Assembly: GCA_964621615.1 (NCBI GenBank)
Contig: CAZUMW010000006.1
Span: 1-64,000 of the forward strand
DNA length: 64,000 nucleotides
DNA from: CAZUMW01 sp964621615
GTDB taxonomy: Bacteria; Desulfobacterota; WTBG01; CAIYCZ01; CAIRTM01
Reading direction: 5' to 3'
Shown here: positions 8,593 to 16,065 of the stretch, piece by piece
Position numbering within the stretch: the first letter of the stretch is position 1
Layout: each line of letters starts with the position of its first letter
Notes under the pieces: generated by a model
Seen by the model: the letters and a program-made list of their open reading frames with translations, nothing else
Database searches by the model: none
What the model was told of the DNA's origin: nothing
Translations under genes and position numbers: made by a program

Positions 8593-9304
8593 GGTCACCC
8601 TCACGACCGCGCCAGCGAAAAATATTAACCTTATCCTCACGATATAGTGTTGTAGAAGTCATGCTGTATCCCGAGCGTTCTTTCATCCGATCCACCAAAG
8701 CCACCTTGCCCGCATTGCTCCGCAATCCACGGTTGGCATATGCTACCGCACCTGTCAGAAGATCTGCCAGTTGGATCATTTGAACCTCATTAGAACGGAC
8801 AATCTGCACCCATTCGATAATTTGTCGCTGAAAATCGTAATGGGCGTTGGCAAGCACTTTGTGAAGTTCTCGCACTTTAGTTCCACCCCAGCTGTCTTTG
8901 TGGTCCAAGTAAATATGGTAGCGGAATTTTGGGTCGATAATTACCTTCAGCATGTCAAAGTACATCTTATAATACCAGTCGTCATGGGTTTGATGATACT
9001 TGTTATGGTTCAGAATCGATTTGTCGGGAACACATAATGCCCGAAAGTGCAGGTGGTCTTCGTCAAAGAAGTAATCCAGTATATCCAGATAAAAGGACTG
9101 CGACTTTTTACCTGGTGAAACTTTTGTCCATTTGATCTCTAGGTCCGGTTTGAATCCATGTTTTCGGCGTATTTCGTGCAAGCTCCGGGAAACTTCCGCG
9201 ATACGATCGCGAAGACACCACACCGCACCCAGCACCATCACATGCAGATGATCGTACTCCAGATGGCAACTTTCGTCACAATAAATATTGATAATTTCGC
9301 TCAT
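8585..9304 (-). CDS. DUF3800 domain protein inside the hsd island
   Basis: About 239 aa, starting at ATG 9304 (MSEIINIYCDES); an ATG two codons upstream is equally possible. DUF3800 proteins share an RNase H-like fold with scattered acidic residues. Here the N-terminal IYCDES, the middle FRYHIYLDHKD and the C-terminal MIQLADLLTGAVAYA (a QLADL helix) carry the expected acids, so the site looks complete. It is the first gene of an overlapping three-gene cassette between hsdS and hsdR, 182 bp after hsdS. Its activity is unproven in the family; a nuclease-like role in defence or a toxin-like role fits the setting. It is distantly related to the IS-disrupted copy at 1204. Confidence 0.75.
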   Translation of the reverse strand: MSEIINIYCDESCHLEYDHLHVMVLGAVWCLRDRIAEVSRSLHEIRRKHGFKPDLEIKWTKVSPGKKSQSFYLDILDYFFDEDHLHFRALCVPDKSILNHNKYHQTHDDWYYKMYFDMLKVIIDPKFRYHIYLDHKDSWGGTKVRELHKVLANAHYDFQRQIIEWVQIVRSNEVQMIQLADLLTGAVAYANRGLRSNAGKVALVDRMKERSGYSMTSTTLYREDKVNIFRWRGREGDHV

Positions 9305-9486
9305 ATGCATTCAATCCTTATCAGGCGAACACCTAACCCAGTCCGCAACGCCGAAATACAAACCTACTGAGGCCAGATGTGTGCTTTTTTTGGCATAAAT
9401 GGACCTGCAATGAGACGATACAGATTTCCGACATGGCTTCGCTAATGGTTTTATATTGGTTCAGTTCCGAATTCCATCTTCTTTCG

Positions 9487-10689
9487 TCAAACCTCTATCT
9501 CCCCTTGCATCAGTTTGGGCAAGAGGAGGTCGCGGGCTGATTCGAGATGTCTGTTTTTCTGTGAGAGAACATCTATTTGACGAAGGATAGGGGTTGCGTG
9601 CTCCAAGAAGAGGTCAATCAGCTTGGTGTCAGGCACAATGAACGGTATGAATTTGAAGGTGTCCCGAATTATCGCATCAAAAACCGATCCGACTGCTCGC
9701 GAACGGAACTGTTCTACACCCTCTGTGAGTGCGAAATACAAATAGTGTTGGTTAACTGGAGGGTGTCCAACAAGCGCGTAGCATGACTGGTTCATCGCCA
9801 TAGCCGTTTGAGCCAGATTGATTTTGCCAACGGTCCCGCGTGCAGTAATGAATACCGTATCCTTTGGGTACAGTTTGCTATTGCAATTTCGCAAGCCGTC
9901 ATCAGTTATGGTCTTTTCTGTAACGCACACATAGGCGCAATTAGTCGCATCTTTCGGGGTATATAAAGGAATCTCCCCATACCAGTAATCCGGTACTTTC
10001 GTGCTTGGCGTGCCGCCACTAAGTATATCCATCGATTCAAACGCTGTTGTCTTATTCCACCCCTCCGGTACGCCGTCGATGACCCTGACGTGTTCATGGC
10101 CGGGGAAACGGAGATAAACGAACCATTCCTTGTAGAGCAACCGCGCCGATTGTTCAAGCAACTGAATCCGCCGTCGGTTGTTCTCGATCAGGTCGTCGTA
10201 GGCGGAGAGGACTTCCACGAAGCGAGCCTGTGTTGTACGGTCTGGAATCGGCAGGCGGAATGATGACAGCACCTTGGCGTTGGCGTTAGGTTGAGCTGCA
10301 CCACCAACCCGTGACATCACGAATCGCTTGTAGACATTGGATTCGACAACCCGACCGACGTAGCCCGGTTCAGCACGCTTCGGATCGACGCGAACACGCA
10401 CGAGGTAGGAGGCAAAAACTGAATCCAGATTATCACGAATCAGCTTAGCGTAACCAACTGTTGCTCCGGTTCTGGCGATAACGATATCGCCTGGTACGAG
10501 CGAGAATTTGTCTTTGGCCCTCTCATCAACCGTGCAGTACGGCACTGACTCCCAGTCAATCTGTGGGGGCACGATGTCAGTGATACGGAGAAAACGGGGG
10601 CCAACGGGCTGCTCGGACGCGGAGGCGGTATATCCGTATCGAACGGACTCCGCAATCTCAGCCAAACTCTTTACAGGCACGGACCTCAC
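9487..10689 (-). CDS. hsdS: Type I restriction-modification specificity subunit (HsdS)
   Basis: Chooses the DNA target for the HsdM2S methylase and the HsdR2M2S nuclease. The 400 aa contain two target recognition domains: residues about 1-165 (MRSVPVKSLAEIAESVRYGY through SFRLPIPD) and about 205-370 (VPEGWNKTTAFESMDILSGGTPSTK through FIPFIVPD). Each is followed by a conserved helical spacer with the repeat logic ENNRRRIQLLEQSARLLYKEWF and QKNRHLESARDLLLPKLMQGEI. The recognised sequence is bipartite but cannot be read from here. It lies 100 bp downstream of the AlbA_2 gene. Length and both domains are complete. Confidence 0.93.
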   Translation of the reverse strand: MRSVPVKSLAEIAESVRYGYTASASEQPVGPRFLRITDIVPPQIDWESVPYCTVDERAKDKFSLVPGDIVIARTGATVGYAKLIRDNLDSVFASYLVRVRVDPKRAEPGYVGRVVESNVYKRFVMSRVGGAAQPNANAKVLSSFRLPIPDRTTQARFVEVLSAYDDLIENNRRRIQLLEQSARLLYKEWFVYLRFPGHEHVRVIDGVPEGWNKTTAFESMDILSGGTPSTKVPDYWYGEIPLYTPKDATNCAYVCVTEKTITDDGLRNCNSKLYPKDTVFITARGTVGKINLAQTAMAMNQSCYALVGHPPVNQHYLYFALTEGVEQFRSRAVGSVFDAIIRDTFKFIPFIVPDTKLIDLFLEHATPILRQIDVLSQKNRHLESARDLLLPKLMQGEIEV

Positions 10690-10789
10690 ACCCCCACTCC
10701 CTCAAAACTCCTCTTAGTTTTCGCGAAATGGAAGTTTGAAACTCCAAATCTGCGGCTTCTTTCACACTTCAAACTTCTACCTTCACCAT

Positions 10790-12241
10790 TCATTTACCCC
10801 CCTCCAGTATGTTCTTACCTTTTTCGGTCAGTCGATACTTCTGCAACCGGCTGTTGGGTTTGTCGGGAATGGTGTATTCCACACACCCTTCCTGCAATAG
10901 TCTTGCCATGAGATCATTGAGATAGCGGGTCGGTTTGGTTTTGCCCAAATCTTTGGCAATTTCGGATTTGGAAAGCAGGGCGCTTTTCAAAAAAGAAAGA
11001 ATCTGCACAGCCATATCCGACTCTACCCCTAACTCTACCCCTGACTCTACCCCTGACTTGTGCTCGCCTTGCTCGGTCGCGCCAGTCTGTATGGGATGCG
11101 GCTCCGCCAGATAGACGGTAAAGCGCAGGCGCATGCCGATTTCTTCGATTTTCGGTTCCGGCAGACCCAGTTCCCGGGCTTCCGCAAATATGCGGCGCAC
11201 GCCGGTGCCCCATTGTTCGATCAGGTTGAGTTCCTTGAAGACGCGGGCAATGACCGGGTTGCGGATTCGGGAGGTTCCCTGTTTCATTTCTTCGATGGTC
11301 AGGCCGGGTAGAAGGATACCCATGCTCTCCACTTCGATGCGGTCGTCGAGAAAGACCACCCGGATGGGGGCGCCGCGCTGCGAATAGTCGCTGTGCACAA
11401 GGGCGTTGATGATCACTTCGCGCAAAATGCCCAGCGGGATGCTCCAGACATCCTTGCGGCGAACCTCGGAAAGATCCGCGCCGCGGTAGGCGTGTTTTTT
11501 GAGAAACAGCATGACCTCGTCAACCGCCCTGGGCAATGGGACGTCGATATCGATATGGTCAAAAATATCGATTTTCTCGGTACCGAAGAACCGGCCGCAT
11601 TGAATCCAGGCATCGGCAAAGTGCTGCGTCCGCTGCTTGCCGAAAAGCAGAACCCCGCCTTTGGTCGGTACCGGTTTACCTTGGTGTTGCGTCAGTAATT
11701 TCAGGGTCAGCAGGGTTTGTTCATCCAGCTTCCGACCATCGCCGAAGGCTTCTTGCGCCGCTCGAATGTCCAGATCGCGGGCGGACAACTCCGGCATGGG
11801 CATTTCGTCGAAGGGAATGCCTTCAGCGGTACGCCGCAGCTCTCCGATCAGCTCCCGGTCGGCCTGTCGGTTGGTGGAGCCGAGCCGGACATAGACACCG
11901 GCTTCCGGACCTTCCGCGCAAAGATGATGGGGGCGGGAATTACTGAGAAATACCTCGATCACAAGGAGTGTTTTGCCATCGACCGTGGTCAGTTCGATAT
12001 TGGGAACCAGACGGGGGCTGATAGAGTCGGCAATCAGGTTGCAGAGCCGTTCCTCCTCATCCAGCGGGTTGTCGATCCCCACCGGTTCCCGGGTCTTGTC
12101 TTCCACTCCGATTATGATCCTGCCGCCGGCGGTATTGGCAAAGGCCACCAGCGTCTTGCACAGTTTACGCGGAGAAGAAAGTTCCTGCTTGAACTCCAGG
12201 GTTTTTCCTTCGTCGGCCTTGAGCAGTTCGTCGATACTCAT
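10790..12241 (-). CDS. AlbA_2 (Schlafen-type) / ATPase-like transcriptional regulator coupled to hsdM
   Basis: 483 aa. The N-terminal AlbA_2 domain (about 1-120, with TLEFKQELSSPRKLCKTLVAFANTAGGRIIIGV) is the putative nucleic-acid-binding module. Residues about 270-370 (REVIINALVHSDYSQRGAPIRVVF, then NLIEQWGTGVRRI) form the conserved ATP-binding-like C-terminal domain of the RecG-like helicase-related group. A winged helix ends the protein (SKSEIAKDLGKTKPTRYLNDLMARLL). Its ATG overlaps the hsdM stop by 4 bp (ATGA), so the two are co-translated. Such genes often sit inside type I systems; regulation or a defence accessory function is likely but unproven. A 12-bp tandem repeat encodes a Gly-Val-Glu linker between the two C-terminal parts. 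Confidence 0.8.
   Translation of the reverse strand: MSIDELLKADEGKTLEFKQELSSPRKLCKTLVAFANTAGGRIIIGVEDKTREPVGIDNPLDEEERLCNLIADSISPRLVPNIELTTVDGKTLLVIEVFLSNSRPHHLCAEGPEAGVYVRLGSTNRQADRELIGELRRTAEGIPFDEMPMPELSARDLDIRAAQEAFGDGRKLDEQTLLTLKLLTQHQGKPVPTKGGVLLFGKQRTQHFADAWIQCGRFFGTEKIDIFDHIDIDVPLPRAVDEVMLFLKKHAYRGADLSEVRRKDVWSIPLGILREVIINALVHSDYSQRGAPIRVVFLDDRIEVESMGILLPGLTIEEMKQGTSRIRNPVIARVFKELNLIEQWGTGVRRIFAEARELGLPEPKIEEIGMRLRFTVYLAEPHPIQTGATEQGEHKSGVESGVELGVESDMAVQILSFLKSALLSKSEIAKDLGKTKPTRYLNDLMARLLQEGCVEYTIPDKPNSRLQKYRLTEKGKNILEGGK
11019..11054. repeat. Three 12-bp tandem repeats inside the AlbA_2 gene
   Basis: Units GACTCTACCCCT, AACTCTACCCCT and GACTCTACCCCT encode the acidic linker SGVESGVELGVES. 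Changes by whole units keep the reading frame, so the linker length could vary by slippage. Confidence 0.85.
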
Positions 12242-14364
12242 ACCCCCAGCTCCTCGAAATTCTTCTGGATCGTGGCGGCGAGGGTTGCGGACTCTGCATT
12301 GAGGTCTGCCAATTCGGTGTGAATATCACGCAAGGCTTCCTCGAAATCGAAATCCTCATCCACTTCCTCGGGTGCGACACCGACGTAGCGGCCAGGCGTA
12401 AGCGACCAGTCGTTTGCTTCGATCTCCGCTTTGTCCACCAGCTTGACCAGGCCCTCCACATCGCAGAGCTTCGCTTCGGGAAAACGTTCGGTCAGCCAAT
12501 GGGCCTGTCGCCAGAAGTAGCGAAACTGTTTGAGCTGCTCGACGGCCAGTTGGCGGGCTTCGTCGGCGGCCTTGCGGGCGCGGGTGATGTCGCGGCCCGC
12601 CCAGGCGTCGCTATCGCGGGCATCACATTCGTTCTCGCAGGTTTCAATCACTCGACACGCGAGCTTGTAGAGCAGATCGGTCTGCTTGACGAGGTTGCGA
12701 CTGGCCTCGGCCAGCGGGGCAAGCCGGTCGACCGCCTTCTTGAGTTCGCCGTTGGTGGTCTTTTGCTTCTTCCATGCAGCCTGCTGCTCGGTGAGGGCTT
12801 TCTGGAATGCGTCCACATCGCGCTTGAAGGTGGGGATGGCCTCGTCCAGTTCCTTGAGCGGTTCCGCTTGCGGGCCATCGGCGGTCAAGGTCTTGAGGAA
12901 TGGGTCGAGTGCTTTGCGTAGCGCCGCCAGCGAGCCGGTGAAAGACGGCAGCGGCTCGATCTTCTCGCCGTCGTCATCCTGAGCGGTGAAGCAGCCTTCC
13001 CCTTCATCGAGACAGCGGCGGCAATAGCCGGCCACGAGATCGAGATATTTGTCGGTGTGGCCGCGATACAGCCAGACGACAGCAAGAATGTTCCGTTCCT
13101 GCTCCGGGCTGAAGTCGTAAATCTTGCGGGTGACTTTGCGGTATATGTTCCGCGCGTCGATCATAAGGACTTTGTCGCGGTACTGTTCGGGTTTGTCGCG
13201 ATTGAGGAACCACAGCTCGCAGGGCACACTGCGGGTATAAAAGAAATTGGACCGGATAGCAATCATTATGTCAACGTCGCCGGTCTCAACGAGCTTTTGG
13301 CGGATTCCGGCTTCATCACGCCCGGCGCTCGATGCCTGGGATGACATGACGAACCCGGCCCGGCCGTGTTCGTTCAGATAGCTGTAAAAATAGCTGATCC
13401 AGACATAGTTGCCGTTAGAAACCTTGCCTTTTTTGTTGACACCGGGCAGTCCAAAGGGAAGACGGGGGTCATTTTTGACCTTGTCGGCATCGATTTCGTC
13501 CACATTGAACGGGGGATTAGCCATCACAGAATCTGCCCTGCCGAGCAGTTCGTACGGGTCTTCGTAATAGGTGATGGCCTTCCGGATGTTTCCTTCAAGG
13601 CCGTGAACGGCGAGGTTCATTTTGGCCAGGCGGATGGTTGTGGCGTTTTTCTCCAGGCCGTAGAAGGTGAGGCGCTCTGTCGGATTTTCGCCATGCTCTT
13701 CGACGGTTCGGGCGCTTTGCACGAACATGCCGCCGCTGCCGCAGGCCGGATCGAGCACAGTGCCGCCCCGCGGATCCAATACATGGGCTATCAGGGAGAC
13801 CAGCGAAACCGGCGTGAAAAACTCACCGGCGTCGTGGGCCTTCTGATCGGCGAACCGGGTAAGAAAATACTCATATATGCGGCCGAACACGTCCCCGGAT
13901 ACCCGCTTGAGTTCGTCGGGGTTAAGCGTGCGCAGCAACTGGCCGAGGACCTGGTTGTCGAGTTCCTGGTATTCGCTTTTGGGCAGGACGCCGCGCAGAT
14001 TTTCATAGTCGCCCTCGATGGATTCCATAGCCTCGATTATGGCCCTGGCCCGATCATCGCTGTCCGTCAGCCCGACAAGGGTGTCGAACTGAGCCTTTTG
14101 CTGGAGGAATATGGCGCTTTTCTGTGAGAAATCCTCCTTCGTAAGAGGCCGCGTTTTGCCGCCCCGCTTGGGCAAATTGGCCTCAATAGCATCCTTGACG
14201 TCAAGGAAACGGCTGTAGGCATGGCGCAGGAAGATCAGGCCCATCACGGGCAGGAAGTACTCGTTGCTAGCGTAGTTGGAGTTCGCCCGTAATGTGTCGG
14301 CCGCATTCCAGAGGCGTTTCTCAATCGCTTCAATATGCTCCAGTTGTGCCAAAGCTATCTCCAT
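12238..14364 (-). CDS. hsdM: Type I restriction-modification DNA methyltransferase (HsdM)
   Basis: An N6-adenine methyltransferase that protects the host and is part of the restriction complex. Residues 1-180 form the helical N-terminal HsdM domain. The catalytic domain has the SAM motif DPACGSGG (205-212) and the catalytic NPPF (283-286). The long C-terminal part (about 490-708) is predicted coiled coil with many Lys/Glu and ends in a conserved WSLTPGRYVGVAPEEVDEDFDFEEAL block that contacts HsdS. 708 aa is at the long end but typical for this subclass. The start ATG at 14364 lacks an obvious ribosome-binding site. First gene of the island operon; its stop overlaps the next start. Confidence 0.95.
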   Translation of the reverse strand: MEIALAQLEHIEAIEKRLWNAADTLRANSNYASNEYFLPVMGLIFLRHAYSRFLDVKDAIEANLPKRGGKTRPLTKEDFSQKSAIFLQQKAQFDTLVGLTDSDDRARAIIEAMESIEGDYENLRGVLPKSEYQELDNQVLGQLLRTLNPDELKRVSGDVFGRIYEYFLTRFADQKAHDAGEFFTPVSLVSLIAHVLDPRGGTVLDPACGSGGMFVQSARTVEEHGENPTERLTFYGLEKNATTIRLAKMNLAVHGLEGNIRKAITYYEDPYELLGRADSVMANPPFNVDEIDADKVKNDPRLPFGLPGVNKKGKVSNGNYVWISYFYSYLNEHGRAGFVMSSQASSAGRDEAGIRQKLVETGDVDIMIAIRSNFFYTRSVPCELWFLNRDKPEQYRDKVLMIDARNIYRKVTRKIYDFSPEQERNILAVVWLYRGHTDKYLDLVAGYCRRCLDEGEGCFTAQDDDGEKIEPLPSFTGSLAALRKALDPFLKTLTADGPQAEPLKELDEAIPTFKRDVDAFQKALTEQQAAWKKQKTTNGELKKAVDRLAPLAEASRNLVKQTDLLYKLACRVIETCENECDARDSDAWAGRDITRARKAADEARQLAVEQLKQFRYFWRQAHWLTERFPEAKLCDVEGLVKLVDKAEIEANDWSLTPGRYVGVAPEEVDEDFDFEEALRDIHTELADLNAESATLAATIQKNFEELGV

Positions 14365-14892
14365 TCATATTTTTTATGCTGCCTGACAAGCCACATGGCT
14401 GTTAATGCCATCCCGCTTGATTGTTTCTAATTTCGCATACAAACCGGTATATTTGATCAAAATATATAAATAAATTCAACTTAATTTTACCGGAACGTGC
14501 CGGGCAAGCCCTGCCTTGCAGGCGAGGAGCATCACGTCACAAACCATAACCCCAATAAAAAACTGCAACAAGAGGCAGATCCTTTGCTTTTCTTTGCCCT
14601 CCCCTCTGTAACCGTTAACAAAAATTAACCTTTTACCCCTCCCAGGCTTTCGGCTATTTCTTCTTGTGTGGTGTGGGTATCTGAAGAAGGTTTACCAACA
14701 TTTGGTAAAAGGTCGGTTCTTGCGGCTTTTTTAGTTTTTTTAGTTTAAAAAACTATAGGCGTGCAGAAATCCAGAGAATCCCTATAGGCGTCAGAAAACC
14801 TTTTCAAAAAACTCTTATCCTTTCTTAGACATTTTTGCGTGAAAAAAGGTATGATAGTTTTTTTGAGGTTTTTTTAACAAAGGATTCGGCAA
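14365..14892. other. Non-coding upstream region of the hsd operon and of the small gene at 14893
   Basis: No convincing gene in 528 bp. It holds a 19-bp inverted repeat TTTACCAACATTTGGTAAA (14691-14709), a good operator shape, a short direct repeat CTATAGGCGT (about 14753 and 14782) and, from 14807, the right copy of the long direct repeat. The hsdM promoter should lie near 14365-14500, but no clear -35/-10 pair could be assigned. Confidence 0.5.
14691..14709. promoter_or_regulatory. Perfect 8+8 bp inverted repeat, possible operator
   Basis: TTTACCAA and TTGGTAAA separated by CAT. It lies between the divergent hsdM start and the small gene at 14893, a sensible place for a repressor such as the AlpA-like or the AlbA_2 protein. 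Binding is not shown by sequence alone. Confidence 0.4.
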
Positions 14893-14976
14893 ATGAAGGA
14901 TTCAACAATAGAGAGCGGCAGGAGGTTATATCAGGTTATGAAGGAGCGGTACAAAAGGGCGCTATTGAAGAAATTA
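14807..14976 (+). repeat. Right copy of the 170-bp direct repeat bracketing the restriction-modification island
   Basis: Pairs with 3607-3777 in the same orientation, about 94 percent identical by eye. This copy sits in front of and inside an intact small gene, so it is probably the original. Confidence 0.9.
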
Positions 14977-15033
14977 GACGAGATAGAAGCACGGAAGAAG
15001 CGCAGGCATACCGAAGGCAGAAAAGGAACGTAA
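14893..15033 (+). CDS. Small basic helical protein, 46 aa
   Basis: ATG 14893 has a good ribosome-binding site (AAAGGA, 8-base spacing) and the frame stops at 15031-15033. The peptide begins MKDSTIESGRRLYQVMKERY and continues as a strongly basic amphipathic helix (KRALLKKLDEIEARKKRRH). The partial copy at 3694 keeps the reading frame over the first 28 codons with only conservative changes, which supports real coding. It reads away from the hsd genes toward the origin-like region of the integrated element. The family is not recognised; a small DNA-binding or replication accessory protein is plausible from charge and place. Confidence 0.6.
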   Translation: MKDSTIESGRRLYQVMKERYKRALLKKLDEIEARKKRRHTEGRKGT

Positions 15034-15050
15034 TGGGACAAAGTGTCCCA
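15034..15050. repeat. 17-bp palindrome, copy 1
   Basis: TGGGACA-AAG-TGTCCCA, starting directly after the stop of the 46-aa gene; related in shape and sequence to 15242-15258. Confidence 0.8.
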
Positions 15051-15241
15051 CCACGTTCAAACCTCAGAGAAAAGCCGGGTTTCTGCTTCAGTAATTAGGT
15101 TTTCTGCTTCAGAAACAGAACGCAATTTTTACCCCCCATGCTCCCCCGTCTCGGTATACCTGAGCATACATTTTTTGTGCAGAACTTTCACCTTCAACAT
15201 ACTGTCATATACTTACCAAAAGAGGACCGGGCCTTTCGTGC

Positions 15242-15258
15242 TGTGACAAAATGTCACA
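15242..15258. repeat. 17-bp palindrome, copy 2
   Basis: TGTGACA-AAA-TGTCACA; shares the core GACA-AAR-TGTC with copy 1, consistent with two sites for one dimeric protein. Confidence 0.8.
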
Positions 15259-15298
15259 CTTCCCGAAAAAGTAAATCTGAACTACTATTTGCCCCGTC

Positions 15299-15314
15299 CG
15301 CTTAACCCTGCTAA
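15299..15314 (+). repeat. 16-bp direct repeat, copy 1
   Basis: CGCTTAACCCTGCTAA, identical to 15355-15370, 56 bp apart start to start; iteron-like. Confidence 0.85.
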
Positions 15315-15354
15315 CTGCCTGAAAATATATCAATTTTTTACTTTCCGGCCTGTT

Positions 15355-15370
15355 CGCTTAACCCTGCTAA
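15355..15370 (+). repeat. 16-bp direct repeat, copy 2
   Basis: Identical to 15299-15314. Confidence 0.85.
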
Positions 15371-15572
15371 ACCTTTTAAATATCATGGTTTCTGCGAGGG
15401 CTGCCCGTGCCCGGAAAAAGTGTCGACAATGCCGACAAAAAAACACTTTTGTTGACGGGGGGTGCCGACAAAAACCGCCCCCTATCCCGTTACTGCCGTT
15501 ACCGTCTGTTTCTCGGTCCGGGACCTTGTTTTTTTCTGCAATACGATGCAGGTCTCGGCCACAAACAGGCCC

Positions 15573-15806
15573 TCACAGCCACTTTCTTTGACCGGCTGCC
15601 CGGTTATAGCCTGTAGACCCCTCACAAGCCGAATTTCGGCGGGAAAACGACACACTATAAAGCCATAGCTGGCAGTTCACGCCCCGCCCTATAAGCCGTG
15701 CCCCCTGCCGGCGGGACAGTTTTTCGTGCACTGCCGGATCATCAGACTGTATAAGCCAGTACTTCCTGTCATATCTCCACATCATTGATTTATATCGTTG
15801 CACCAT
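15573..15806 (-). CDS. Small protein of the integrated element, 77 aa
   Basis: Frame from ATG 15806 (MVQRYKSMMWRYDRKYWLIQ). The middle SDDPAVHEKLSRRQGARLIGRGVNCQLWLYSVSFSRR has the look of a conserved small domain, while the last 20 residues look less constrained. It lies 13 bp after the previous gene on the same strand and so is probably the last gene of the primase operon. I cannot name a family. A start at the internal Met9 is possible. Confidence 0.5.
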   Translation of the reverse strand: MVQRYKSMMWRYDRKYWLIQSDDPAVHEKLSRRQGARLIGRGVNCQLWLYSVSFSRRNSACEGSTGYNRAAGQRKWL

Positions 15807-15819
15807 TATTCATTTTTTT

Positions 15820-16065
15820 TCAGTGATAAGTTTTGAATCTGCATTGCTGCTCTGTGCATAGAACCCGACAAATGTCACGCACACACCAGCCTGCTTCCTC
15901 TGCCCAGCAGCCAACACATGCCTGCGGCAGTTTCGTTAAGGGCTTCACCTTTCCCCTTAGCAGACGAACCTGGTCGTTTTTTAATCTGACCCTCTGGCCC
16001 GCCGATAGATTTACGATGCCCTGTGAGGTTTCAAGTTGCAGATCGTGAACAATCTCGAAAATCAT
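15820..16065 (-). CDS. Small cysteine-rich protein of the integrated element, 81 aa
   Basis: Starts at ATG 16065 inside the 3' end of the primase gene (35-bp overlap). The N-terminal half (MIFEIVHDLQLETSQGIVNLSAGQRVRL) is a small beta domain; the C-terminal half holds CVGCWAEEAGWCVRDICRVLCTEQQC, with at least six Cys, suggesting metal or iron-sulfur binding. It is encoded between a primase and another small gene. Function unknown; the overlap and shared strand imply co-expression with replication genes. Confidence 0.55.
   Translation of the reverse strand: MIFEIVHDLQLETSQGIVNLSAGQRVRLKNDQVRLLRGKVKPLTKLPQACVGCWAEEAGWCVRDICRVLCTEQQCRFKTYH

Larger units (their letters stand above)
15034..15572. 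other. Repeat-rich non-coding region, possible replication origin or centromere of the integrated element
   Basis: No convincing gene in about 540 bp. It contains two related 17-bp palindromes with 3-bp centres (15034-15050 and 15242-15258), a 16-bp direct repeat (15299-15314 and 15355-15370), and repeated TGCCGACAAAAA words near 15429 and 15463. AT-rich stretches lie between. This density of repeats next to a primase/helicase operon is typical of plasmid-like origins or partition sites. Inference from layout only. Confidence 0.4.

Noticed and set aside
15289..15591. 100-codon plus-strand frame in the repeat region
   Set aside because: No ribosome-binding site, composition driven by repeats, and it runs into a better supported minus-strand gene.
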